A stretch of DNA of 64,000 nucleotides from Pseudomonas psychrophila HA-4 (GTDB lineage: Bacteria; Pseudomonadota; Gammaproteobacteria; Pseudomonadales; Pseudomonadaceae): NCBI RefSeq assembly GCF_000282975.1, contig NZ_ALJC01000100.1, positions 62,001 through 126,000 of the forward strand. Direction: 5' to 3'. Within the stretch, counting starts at the first letter, position 1. The number at the start of each line of letters is the position of its first letter. Both the position numbers and the translations under genes were made by a program. Positions 19,590-27,714 of this stretch are shown one piece after another. The notes beneath the pieces were generated by a model. The model saw nothing but the letters and a program-made list of their open reading frames with translations, was not told the origin of the DNA and made no database searches.

Positions 19590-20195
19590 ATGCGTACGTG
19601 GTTTTTAAGTGCTGCTCTGGCCCTGATGTGTATAGCGCAGAATGCAGCAGCGGGAACAATCTTGATCGTCGGCGATAGTATCAGCGCGGCTTTGGGCCTG
19701 GATACCCGTCTGGGGTGGGCCTCTTTACTGCAACAGCGCCTGAAAGAGCAGGGGTATGGCGACCAAGTGGTCAATGCTTCGATCAGTGGCGACACCAGCG
19801 CAGGCGGGTTAAATCGGTTGCCGGCGCTGCTTGCAGAGCATAAACCGCAGGTGGTGATTATTGAGCTGGGCGCCAACGATGGGCTGCGCGGCCAGCCGCC
19901 TGCACAATTGAAACAAAATCTTGCCGCGATGATCGACGACTCGCAAAAAGCGGGTGCCAAGGTGCTAGTTTTGGGCATGTTGTTGCCGCCCAATTATGGA
20001 CCGCGCTATACCGATGCTTTTGCCAAGGTCTATAGCGATCTGGGCAGCGAGAAAAAGGTCGCGCTGGTGCCGTTTTTCATGGAAGGCGTGGGTGGCCATC
20101 CGGAGTTTATTCAGGCGGACGGACTGCATCCGAAGGCCAATGCACAGGGCCGTTTGCTAGATAATGTGTGGCCAACCCTAAAACCGCTGCTTTGA
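19590..20195 (+). CDS. tesA: Multifunctional lysophospholipase/esterase/thioesterase TesA
   Basis: TesA is a periplasmic SGNH-family hydrolase acting on thioesters, lysophospholipids and aryl esters. The 201-residue product has a signal peptide ending NAAA (about residue 21), the nucleophile Ser30 in block I (VGDSISAALG), the block II glycine in ASISGDT, the block III asparagine in ELGANDGL, and the Asp-His pair in block V (ADGLHP). GGAG at 19580-19583 is its ribosome-binding site and lies right beside the first codon of the divergent ABC ATPase gene. The pairing tesA/ybbA/ybbP is the same as in E. coli. Confidence 0.95.
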   Translation: MRTWFLSAALALMCIAQNAAAGTILIVGDSISAALGLDTRLGWASLLQQRLKEQGYGDQVVNASISGDTSAGGLNRLPALLAEHKPQVVIIELGANDGLRGQPPAQLKQNLAAMIDDSQKAGAKVLVLGMLLPPNYGPRYTDAFAKVYSDLGSEKKVALVPFFMEGVGGHPEFIQADGLHPKANAQGRLLDNVWPTLKPLL

Positions 20196-20253
20196 TGCTT
20201 TTCTAGCGGCATTCTTTCGGCTAAGGTGGCGCCCCCCCGATTTGGAGCCCCTG

Positions 20254-20547
20254 ATGTCGCGTCCTGCCTGGTCTTTATATGCTTATCAACTGATCGAGCC
20301 CGATGAACAGCTCGATTTGTTCGCCTGCCAGGAAGTACGGGTGCATTTGGTAACACGCCAATTGGAGCTGGGCGGCACGATTGACCGCACGTTGTGTGGC
20401 TCGTTGCTGCCTGCGCAGCCGCGTTGGTCAGATGTCACGCGCAAGGTTTTTCAGGACCATCGGCTGTGCCCGCTGTGCCGGGCGATCATCGAGTCGCAGC
20501 GCCGTGGCACGGAGCCGATCTGGCCTGAGTTGCGCTTTGAACTATGA
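20254..20547 (+). CDS. Conserved small protein with possible zinc-binding cysteines
   Basis: The 97-residue product contains a cysteine in LFACQE, one in RTLCGSLL and a CPLC pair in HRLCPLCRAII. Together these could hold a zinc ion or be redox-active. No domain is recognised and there is no signal peptide. GGAG at 20244-20247 fits the ATG at 20254; the frame also opens at a TTG four codons earlier. It follows tesA by 58 bases in the same direction. It is probably cytoplasmic. Confidence 0.6.
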   Translation: MSRPAWSLYAYQLIEPDEQLDLFACQEVRVHLVTRQLELGGTIDRTLCGSLLPAQPRWSDVTRKVFQDHRLCPLCRAIIESQRRGTEPIWPELRFEL

Positions 20548-20655
20548 TTCAACCTGTCTGAAGCCTTAAGACGTAATACGACGCCTCCCGGCTTTTCAGG
20601 GCGGCGTGTACACTCCCTTTTTTATCCCCCGTTGATTCTGCGAAGGATGTCCCGG

Positions 20656-21684
20656 ATGTTGTCGCGCCTACCTGCCGTCACCCGCTACCTGTCAGTTGCC
20701 GCACTGTGTGTTGCGGGTCCCGTTTATGCGCTTGAATTTCCGTTGCCGCCGCCAGGTGAAGACGTGGTCGGGCAGGTGCAGGTTATCAAGGGTAAGTACG
20801 AGGATTCCTTCTCTGACCTTGGTAACGAGTACGAACTGGGTTACTCGGAAATGATTGCCGCCAACCCGGGCGTCGATGCCTGGTTGCCGGTCAAAAAGAA
20901 CCTAGATGGAACGATCGTCGATACCGACATTGTCTTGCCGACCCAGTTCATCTTGCCGCCGGGCAAGCGCGAAGGCATCGTGATCAACCTGGCTGAGTAC
21001 CGGTTGTATTACTTCCCTAAAGATCAAAACAAGGTTTATACCTTTCCGCTGGGTATCGGCCGAGAAGGCTGGGGGTCGCCGCTGGGCTTGACGAAAGTCA
21101 CCGCCAAGACGCCAAACCCTACTTGGACGCCTCCCGCCTCGATCAAGGCCGAGCACGCCCTGAACGGTGATCCACTGCCGAATGTTGTGCCTGCTGGCCC
21201 TAATAACCCGTTAGGGCCCTTCAAATTCACACTTGGCATGCCCGGCTACCTGATTCACGGCTCGAACGCCAAGTTTGGTATCGGCACAGGTACCAGCCAT
21301 GGTTGCTTCCGAATGCTGAACAAGAACGTGCTTGAAATGGCCGACATGGTGCCGGTCGGCACTCCAGTCAGGATCATTAACGAACCTTACAAAATCGGTG
21401 TCAGTGGCGGCAAAGTCTTCCTTGAGGTCCACGAACCGCTAAATGTTAAAGATGGCTCATTGCTTGCTGTAAGTGATAAGTCGCATTTGACTCCCGAAGA
21501 CCTTCAGAACAAGTACGCGGCCTTTATCAACTTTTTGCTAAAGCATAAAGACCTTGAAAACAGCATCCAGATCGACAAAGACAAGGCCTTCCCTGTTGTC
21601 GGGGCTGAAACCGGGATACCTGAAGAGATTGGCAGTGCCAGTACCGCAGCCCCGTTAGGTCAGTCGCTGGACTACGTTCAGTAA
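20656..21684 (+). CDS. L,D-transpeptidase (YkuD family)
   Basis: The periplasmic enzyme forms or edits L,D cross-links in peptidoglycan or attaches proteins to it. The 342-residue product has a signal peptide (residues 1-26, ending VYA), a LysM-like region (about 40-85), and the YkuD domain with the catalytic motif HGSNAKFGIGTGTSHGCFRM. The nucleophilic cysteine is in SHGCFRM. This is the ErfK/YbiS-like class that in enterobacteria links Lpp to peptidoglycan. Such a role is attractive because the Lpp-like oprI is the next gene. AAGGA at 20643-20647 fits the ATG at 20656; earlier TTG/ATG codons exist in frame. Confidence 0.92.
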   Translation: MLSRLPAVTRYLSVAALCVAGPVYALEFPLPPPGEDVVGQVQVIKGKYEDSFSDLGNEYELGYSEMIAANPGVDAWLPVKKNLDGTIVDTDIVLPTQFILPPGKREGIVINLAEYRLYYFPKDQNKVYTFPLGIGREGWGSPLGLTKVTAKTPNPTWTPPASIKAEHALNGDPLPNVVPAGPNNPLGPFKFTLGMPGYLIHGSNAKFGIGTGTSHGCFRMLNKNVLEMADMVPVGTPVRIINEPYKIGVSGGKVFLEVHEPLNVKDGSLLAVSDKSHLTPEDLQNKYAAFINFLLKHKDLENSIQIDKDKAFPVVGAETGIPEEIGSASTAAPLGQSLDYVQ

Positions 21685-21698
21685 TAGCGCTAAAGCAC

Positions 21699-21737
21699 TA
21701 AAAAGCCGCCACGGTTAACTCTCTGGCGGTTTTTTTA
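21699..21737 (+). terminator. Intrinsic terminator of the L,D-transpeptidase gene
   Basis: AAAAAGCCGCCA pairs with TGGCGGTTTTTTT around a loop of about 12 bases. The T-run is on the plus strand. Confidence 0.88.
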
Positions 21738-21763
21738 TGCTCGGCTTAGTTATGGGCAGGCAT

Positions 21764-21793
21764 AAAAAAAGCCGACCCATGAATGGGTCGGCT
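21764..21793 (-). terminator. Intrinsic terminator of oprI
   Basis: GCCGACCCAT and ATGGGTCGGC form a near-perfect stem at 21771-21792. The A-run at 21764-21770 becomes the T-run on the minus strand, 24 bases past the oprI stop. Confidence 0.92.
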
Positions 21794-21816
21794 TCGATAA
21801 TAATCCCGAAGGACTA

Positions 21817-22068
21817 TTACTTGCGGCTTGCTTTTTCAAGCATGCGCAGAGCACGTTCGTTAGCTTCATCAGCAGTCTGTTGTGCTTTTTGAGCAGCAGC
21901 CAGAGCTTCGTCAGCTTTGCGGTAGGCTTCGTCAGCACGAGCCTGGGAACGAGCTGCTGCATCTTCAGTTGCAGTCAGACGGGCTTCAGTTTCTTTAGAT
22001 ACGCTGCTGCAACCGGTAGCCAGAACTGCGGCCAATGCCAGAGCAGAGAATTTCAGAACGTTGTTCAT
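21817..22068 (-). CDS. oprI: Major outer-membrane lipoprotein OprI (Lpp-like)
   Basis: OprI is the abundant small lipoprotein that ties the outer membrane to peptidoglycan. The 83-residue product has a signal peptide with lipobox ATGC (Cys20) and a mature part of about 64 residues. That part is an alanine-rich heptad coiled coil ([20 protein letters not shown]) and ends in a C-terminal lysine (EKASRK), the likely peptidoglycan attachment residue as in Lpp. AAGGGGAA sits before the ATG at 22068. A strong promoter candidate and a perfect terminator fit very high expression. Confidence 0.97.
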   Translation of the reverse strand: MNNVLKFSALALAAVLATGCSSVSKETEARLTATEDAAARSQARADEAYRKADEALAAAQKAQQTADEANERALRMLEKASRK

Positions 22069-22134
22069 CGTGTTCCCCTTCAAGGACTTTCTAATTGAAG
22101 CTGCTCCTTCAACATGAGGAAACAGCCGGCGTAC

Positions 22135-22162
22135 ATACTACCCATTACTTGTAGTAAGTAAA
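22135..22162 (-). promoter_or_regulatory. Candidate oprI promoter
   Basis: On the minus strand TTTACT (22157-22162) and TAGTAT (22135-22140) are separated by 16 bases. They lie about 67 bases before the oprI ATG. The assignment is by eye, from the spacing and AT-rich surroundings. Confidence 0.45.
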
Positions 22163-22525
22163 CTGACCTAGCGCAAGAACCAAAAAAAATAATTGGCAAT
22201 CAACGCCAATAGGCTAGATTTATCAGAATGTGTCTGACAAAAACAGCTATTTTTGGCTGGCTGCCAGCGTGCTGTGAGCAAATATAAAGACAGTCCGAAG
22301 TGACTTCAAGAGGGCGCATGCGTCTTAGCTTCAACCTTCCGAAAAATGTTCTGGACGCATTCGCTGCATAGCTTGGGGAAAAATTTGATCGAGTTTTTTC
22401 CTCTGTTTTTGCGTGTGTGCACGCACTGAGCATTAATTGCGAGAGCGACTATGATGGCCTAGTAGTTCCCTCGGCGGAAAAACACCAGTAAGGTAGGGGT
22501 CACAGTCCAAGACCCGCGAGGAGTA
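22163..22525. other. Gene-free AT-rich region between oprI and the GNAT gene
   Basis: No convincing gene is seen. A 77-codon minus-strand frame here lacks a ribosome-binding site and any recognisable feature. The region is richer in A and T than its neighbours and holds the palindrome GCGTGTGTGCACGC near 22412-22425. It should carry the promoter of the gene at 22529 on the plus strand. Confidence 0.5.
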
Positions 22526-22528
22526 ATG

Positions 22529-22810
22529 ATGAGCGAGGCGCTGTCCATCCACCATGACCAGGCAGGTCACCAGTTCGAGACCACTATCGACGGTCACCGT
22601 GCCTACCTGACCTACATGGATCTGGGTAAGCAGACTCTGGATATCTATCGCACGTTTGTACCCAACGCCCTTCGCGGAAGGGGTATTGCGGCGGCTTTGA
22701 CCGAGCAAGCGCTCGATTTTGCCGAGAAAATGGGCTACGAGGTAATCCCTTCATGCTCCTATGTAGAGCGCTACATGGAGCGTCACAAGCGCGCCCAGGC
22801 CAAGACCTGA
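22529..22810 (+). CDS. GNAT family N-acetyltransferase (YjdJ/NATD1 type)
   Basis: The 93-residue mini-GNAT has the conserved pieces of the acetyltransf-CG group: a central strand pair (YLTYMDLGKQTLDIYRTFVP), the CoA-loop ALRGRGIAAALTEQALDFA near residues 47-65 with its RGRGIA pyrophosphate-binding motif, and VIPSCSYVERYMERH near the end. Targets of this family are unknown. GCGAGGAG at 22516-22523 best serves the ATG at 22529; another ATG stands one codon before. It is monocistronic, with a strong terminator after it. Confidence 0.87.
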   Translation: MSEALSIHHDQAGHQFETTIDGHRAYLTYMDLGKQTLDIYRTFVPNALRGRGIAAALTEQALDFAEKMGYEVIPSCSYVERYMERHKRAQAKT

Positions 22811-22823
22811 AACAACACTGCAT

Positions 22824-22852
22824 AAAAAACGCCGGGCTAGCCCGGCGTTTTT
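22824..22852. terminator. Bidirectional intrinsic terminator
   Basis: AAAAAACGCCGGGCTAGCCCGGCGTTTTT is an almost perfect palindrome with T-runs on both strands. It ends the GNAT gene and the facing DAHP synthase gene. Confidence 0.93.
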
Positions 22853-22867
22853 GTGTGCGCTGAATAA

Positions 22868-23944
22868 TTAGCCGCGAGCGCGTTTCGGCAAAACGTCCTT
22901 GAGCTTGGCGTGCATGCTGCGCAAGGTAGTTTCGGTGCTCGCCCAGTCGATGCAGGCATCGGTGATCGAGACGCCGTACTGCAAGTCGTCAAGGTTTTTA
23001 GGAATTGCCTGGCAACCCCAGTTCAGATGACTTTCGACCATCAGGCCGATAATCGATTGGTTACCTTCGAGGATCTGGTTAGCCACGTTCTCCATCACCA
23101 GCGGTTGCAACGCCGGGTCTTTGTTGGAGTTGGCGTGGCTGCAGTCGACCATGATGTTCGGGGTGATCTTGGCCTTGGTCAGTGCCTGCTCGCAGAGTGC
23201 CACGCTGACCGAATCATAGTTTGGCTTGCCGTTGCCACCGCGCAATACCACGTGACCGTAAGCGTTGCCCTTGGTGGTGACGATGGACACGCCACCTTCC
23301 TGGTTGATCCCTAGGAAGCGGTGCGCGCTCGACACTGACTGCAAGGCGTTGATCGCCACAGTCAGGCCGCCATCGGTGCCGTTCTTAAAGCCCACGGCCG
23401 AGGACAGGCCGGAGGCCATTTCGCGGTGAGTCTGCGACTCGGTGGTACGTGCACCAATCGCCGACCAACTGATGAGGTCTTGCAGGTATTGCGGAGAAAT
23501 CGGATCAAGGGCTTCTGTGGCAGTAGGTAAGCCCATTTCTGCCAGATCTAGCAGCAATTTGCGGCCGATGTGCAGACCGTCTTCGATCTTGAACGAGTCG
23601 TCCAGGTACGGGTCGTTGATCAGGCCTTTCCAGCCCACAGTAGTCCGTGGTTTTTCGAAATACACCCGCATGACCACATACAGCGTGTCGCTGACTTCAG
23701 CCGCGAGCACCTTCAGACGCTCTGCGTACTCGTGGGCAGCCTTGAGGTCGTGGATCGAGCAAGGCCCGATGACAACGAACAGTCGATGGTCTTTGCCATC
23801 AAGGATGTTGCGAATGACCTCACGGCCCTTGGTCACAGTCTGCAAGGCTGTATCGCTGAGAGGGATCTCGCGCTTGAGCTGGTCAGGTGTGATCAGGGTT
23901 TCGTTGGAGGCAACGTTAAGGTCGTCGATCGGTAAATCAGCCAT
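22868..23944 (-). CDS. aroF: 3-deoxy-7-phosphoheptulonate (DAHP) synthase, class I
   Basis: This enzyme condenses phosphoenolpyruvate with erythrose 4-phosphate, the first step of the shikimate pathway to aromatic amino acids. The 358-residue protein carries the family blocks VVIGPCSIHD, VMRVYFEKPRTTVGWKG, SWSAIGARTTESQTHREM, GFKNGTDG, MVDCSHANSNKD and YGVSITDACI. From memory the N-terminal half and TEALDPISPQYL are closer to E. coli AroF (tyrosine-sensitive) than AroG, so the symbol is a similarity call and the allosteric type is uncertain. The start is the ATG at 23944; the open frame reaches 25 codons further. Confidence 0.93.
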   Translation of the reverse strand: MADLPIDDLNVASNETLITPDQLKREIPLSDTALQTVTKGREVIRNILDGKDHRLFVVIGPCSIHDLKAAHEYAERLKVLAAEVSDTLYVVMRVYFEKPRTTVGWKGLINDPYLDDSFKIEDGLHIGRKLLLDLAEMGLPTATEALDPISPQYLQDLISWSAIGARTTESQTHREMASGLSSAVGFKNGTDGGLTVAINALQSVSSAHRFLGINQEGGVSIVTTKGNAYGHVVLRGGNGKPNYDSVSVALCEQALTKAKITPNIMVDCSHANSNKDPALQPLVMENVANQILEGNQSIIGLMVESHLNWGCQAIPKNLDDLQYGVSITDACIDWASTETTLRSMHAKLKDVLPKRARG

Positions 23945-24075
23945 CGTGTTACTCGTCAGGTCACGGGTGCCGGCCGCCAGCGTTCCCCGTGCGGCGGAGC
24001 ACAGCTTAATTGAGCGCATCGGGGAGCCGAACCTTAACGCGTTAAGCGGTTATTCGACAATGGGCATACAGCGGT

Positions 24076-24522
24076 TTAATCCAGCGCGGGTTGTGCTAAT
24101 GCACGCTCCAAGGTCGCTTGGGAAAACTCCACGGCATGCAAATTGACCCATTCCAGTGCCAGCGCTTCCATATTCGCAGGGAGGAGGTTTTGCTGATGTT
24201 GCAGGCGCAAATAGTGTTCGATCTGGCATACCTGCTCGCCCATACGTGCGCCAAACAAGGTTTGGTCATCAGTAAAAGCCACGCCAACCCGATAACCCTC
24301 AGGCTGTTTCTTGCACCAAGCGATATAGCCGGGGTAGTGCGCTGTTTGACCTAGGCTTGGCATGTACATATCTACCGCCGTGCCGCGTCGCCAGCCTCTG
24401 TCACTGTTGCATGCGACGCCACCGAGGCTGATAGAGTGCAGCTTCTGGCGCGAAAGAGCGGGTTCTTTACGGGGGGTTATCTCAACAGGTACATCATCTG
24501 GGTGAGGTAAAAAACGACCCAT
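24076..24522 (-). CDS. PilZ-like domain protein, degenerate c-di-GMP motif
   Basis: The 148-residue product matches the PilZ fold by its layout: PRKEPALSRQKLHSISLGGVAC near residues 16-37, followed by beta strands (YIAWCKKQPEGYRVGVAF). The hallmark RxxxR and D/NxSxxG motifs are only partly kept. SISLGG has Ser where Asp or Asn is usual, so c-di-GMP binding is doubtful and it may act as a protein-binding PilZ. The ATG at 24522 is chosen because the residues before it in the open frame look random. It diverges from the thioredoxin-like gene with about 50 bases between. Confidence 0.7.
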   Translation of the reverse strand: MGRFLPHPDDVPVEITPRKEPALSRQKLHSISLGGVACNSDRGWRRGTAVDMYMPSLGQTAHYPGYIAWCKKQPEGYRVGVAFTDDQTLFGARMGEQVCQIEHYLRLQHQQNLLPANMEALALEWVNLHAVEFSQATLERALAQPALD

Positions 24523-24571
24523 GTACGCACACTCCGAGTGCCAGCAATTTGATATTGTTTGAGTGAGTATA

Positions 24572-24907
24572 GTGACTGAAATGGAACTGACTGACTTTGA
24601 TGCCGACCAGCGCCTGCTGACGTTGCCCGGCACCTCGCTGGTGGTCTTCACCAGTATCGGGTGTTCGAGCTGTCGGGTAGCGCGCAGGATGTTGCCTGAC
24701 ATGCAGTTACCCATTGATCAGTTGTGCTGGATTGACGCGGGTAACAACGGTGGGCTGGTCGAGCGCTATGAGATCTTCCACCTTCCTGCGCTGTTTGTCG
24801 TGCGTGACGGTGAGTTCTACGGTGAATTGAAGTCTCGCCTCAGCGAAGGCGAACTGGCTCATCACATTCGTCTGGCCTTGCAGCTTGAGCCCGACGAGCT
24901 TCCTTGA
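24572..24907 (+). CDS. Thioredoxin-like protein
   Basis: The 111-residue protein has a thioredoxin fold with the redox motif CSSC (residues 31-34, in FTSIGCSSCRVARRMLP) and the cis-proline segment IFHLPALFVVRDGEFYGEL. No signal peptide, so it is cytoplasmic. The dipeptide between the cysteines (SS) differs from thioredoxin's GP, so potential and partners may differ. Three starts are possible: GTG at 24563, GTG at 24572 and ATG at 24581. GAGTGAG sits 3-9 bases before the second, which I chose with low certainty. It runs 27 bases ahead of the nucleotidase gene. Confidence 0.78.
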   Translation: MTEMELTDFDADQRLLTLPGTSLVVFTSIGCSSCRVARRMLPDMQLPIDQLCWIDAGNNGGLVERYEIFHLPALFVVRDGEFYGELKSRLSEGELAHHIRLALQLEPDELP

Positions 24908-24934
24908 ATCCTTCAACCATGCTGCGGAGATGAT

Positions 24935-25852
24935 ATGAGCAAAGGCTTAAAGGGCAAGCTGGTGCTGGCCATCTCGTCTCGGGCACTGTTCGATTTGAGC
25001 GTCAGCCACCAAGTCTATCTGACTCAGGGGATTGAGGCTTATCGCCAGTACCAGATCGAACATGAAGATGAAGTGCTTGAGCCCGGGGATGCTTTTGCGT
25101 TGGTCAAAAAGCTCCTCAGCTTCAATGCCAGCCTCGGGCGCGAACGGGTAGAGGTGGTGCTGGTATCACGTAACAGTGCAGACACTGGGCTGCGGGTGTT
25201 CAACTCGATCCAGCATCACGACCTAGGCATCTCCCGCGCGGCATTTTCCGGCGGGCGCAACCCTCACCCGTACCTCAATGCTTTTGGCTGCGACCTGTTT
25301 TTGTCGACGCATGCTGATGATGTTCGCAGTGCGCTGGACGCAGGGTTTGCGGCCGCGACAATCCTCTCTGGCGGTACCCGACGGGCTGAAAACAATGAGC
25401 TGCGCATCGCCTTTGACGGCGACGCCGTGTTGTTTTCAGACGAGTCAGAGCGTATTTATCAGTCGGGTGGCCTTGAGGCGTTCCAGTCGCTGGAGCGCAA
25501 CTCGGCACGCAATCCGCTGCGCGGAGGCCCTTTCAAGGGCTTCCTAGAAGCCTTGAACCTGTTACAGCGCGAGTTCCCTGATGATGCTTGCCCGATCCGC
25601 ACAGCGCTCGTCACTGCCCGCTCGGCACCTGCCCATGAACGGGTAATTCGTACGCTGCGCGACTGGGACATCCGCCTGGATGAGTCGCTGTTTCTTGGCG
25701 GACTGGATAAGTCTGCATTTTTGGAGGCGTTCGCAGCCGATGTTTTTTTTGACGATCAGGCCGGCCATTGCGAGAGCGCACGCCAAGTTGTGGCTACGGG
25801 CCATGTTCCGCATGGCATCAGTAATGAACGGGGTGGTTTAGTGCACGAATAA
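24935..25852 (+). CDS. 5'-nucleotidase
   Basis: The 305-residue protein belongs to the bacterial 5'-nucleotidase family (PF06189), which dephosphorylates nucleoside monophosphates and is related to eukaryotic cytosolic 5'-nucleotidase I. Typical segments are KLVLAISSRALFDLSVSHQVY at the start, EVVLVSRNSADTGLRVFNSI, FSGGRNPHPYLNAFGCDLFLS, AFDGDAVLFSDESE and FFDDQAGHCESA near the end. The HAD-type aspartates are probably in DLFLS and FDGDAVLF. GGAG (24928-24931) fits the start. It probably shares a transcript with the thioredoxin-like gene. Confidence 0.9.
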   Translation: MSKGLKGKLVLAISSRALFDLSVSHQVYLTQGIEAYRQYQIEHEDEVLEPGDAFALVKKLLSFNASLGRERVEVVLVSRNSADTGLRVFNSIQHHDLGISRAAFSGGRNPHPYLNAFGCDLFLSTHADDVRSALDAGFAAATILSGGTRRAENNELRIAFDGDAVLFSDESERIYQSGGLEAFQSLERNSARNPLRGGPFKGFLEALNLLQREFPDDACPIRTALVTARSAPAHERVIRTLRDWDIRLDESLFLGGLDKSAFLEAFAADVFFDDQAGHCESARQVVATGHVPHGISNERGGLVHE

Positions 25853-25946
25853 ACATCGCGTGTAAGTCATCGCGTGGGTCGCCGTACTATTCTTGGCGCT
25901 GCTAAGCTGAATTTATCTCGCCCATATCAGGCTGCGAGGAGGTCGT

Positions 25947-26447
25947 ATGATTCGCTCGATACTGTACGCCACTGACCTCGGTATTTACGCGCCAGTAGTG
26001 ATGCAACACGCTTTAGGGCTGTCTCGCAGCTTCAGAGCAGACTTGCACGTGTTACACGTGGTTGAACCCATGGGGTTGTTCGCCGAGTCGGTACTGCAAA
26101 GCTATCTCGATGAACAGGCGCTGAATGAGTTGCAGCAGCAAGGTATGACCACGATGCTTTCTAACATCGAGCAACGTGTACTCGACAGTCTTCGTGATGA
26201 GTTATCCGAAGGTGAGCAGGAACTGGGCTTGATCCGCTCGGTCAAGGTTATTCAGGGGGAGCCTTCGCAAGTCATTCTGGAACAGTCGCTTAAGCTCTGC
26301 GTCGACTTGCTGATTCTTGGCAGTCACGGCCAGCCTACGGGGGGCAATAGCCATTTGGGGCGCACCGCAGCGCGGGTTGTAGAGCAGGCACAGATGCCGG
26401 TGTACCTGGTGCCTTTGTTGCAACGTCGGCGTCGCACGGATGTGTGA
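25947..26447 (+). CDS. Universal stress protein, UspA family
   Basis: The 166-residue protein has a single Usp domain. It begins IRSILYATDLGIYAPVVMQHAL and ends with the nucleotide-binding loop GSHGQPTGGNSHLGRTAARVV, an approximate G-2x-G-9x-G pattern that suggests ATP binding. The C-terminal VYLVPLLQRRRRTDV has an arginine-rich tail. Usp proteins help survival under starvation or oxygen stress, but the target is unknown. GAGGAGG sits 5 bases before the ATG. It stands just ahead of cysB, with 114 bases between. Confidence 0.92.
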   Translation: MIRSILYATDLGIYAPVVMQHALGLSRSFRADLHVLHVVEPMGLFAESVLQSYLDEQALNELQQQGMTTMLSNIEQRVLDSLRDELSEGEQELGLIRSVKVIQGEPSQVILEQSLKLCVDLLILGSHGQPTGGNSHLGRTAARVVEQAQMPVYLVPLLQRRRRTDV

Positions 26448-27536
<1,089 letters not shown>

Positions 27537-27714
27537 TCAGGCTGATGCGTAAAAGGGCGATTCTGTCCAATTCATAGCGGTAGTGGCGCGTGAGCCAATA
27601 CCGCATGTGGGCCTAACCCAATAACGCACGTGTTGCCTTGAATGCCTTGACAATCAACGCATGACTTCATGCTGGGCGTAAACGCTCAGCCCATGCCAAG
27701 ACAAGGATATTTTC

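Noticed and set aside
22200..22433. 77-codon minus-strand frame in the oprI upstream region
   Set aside because: No ribosome-binding site, no recognisable features, and an AT-rich noncoding look.
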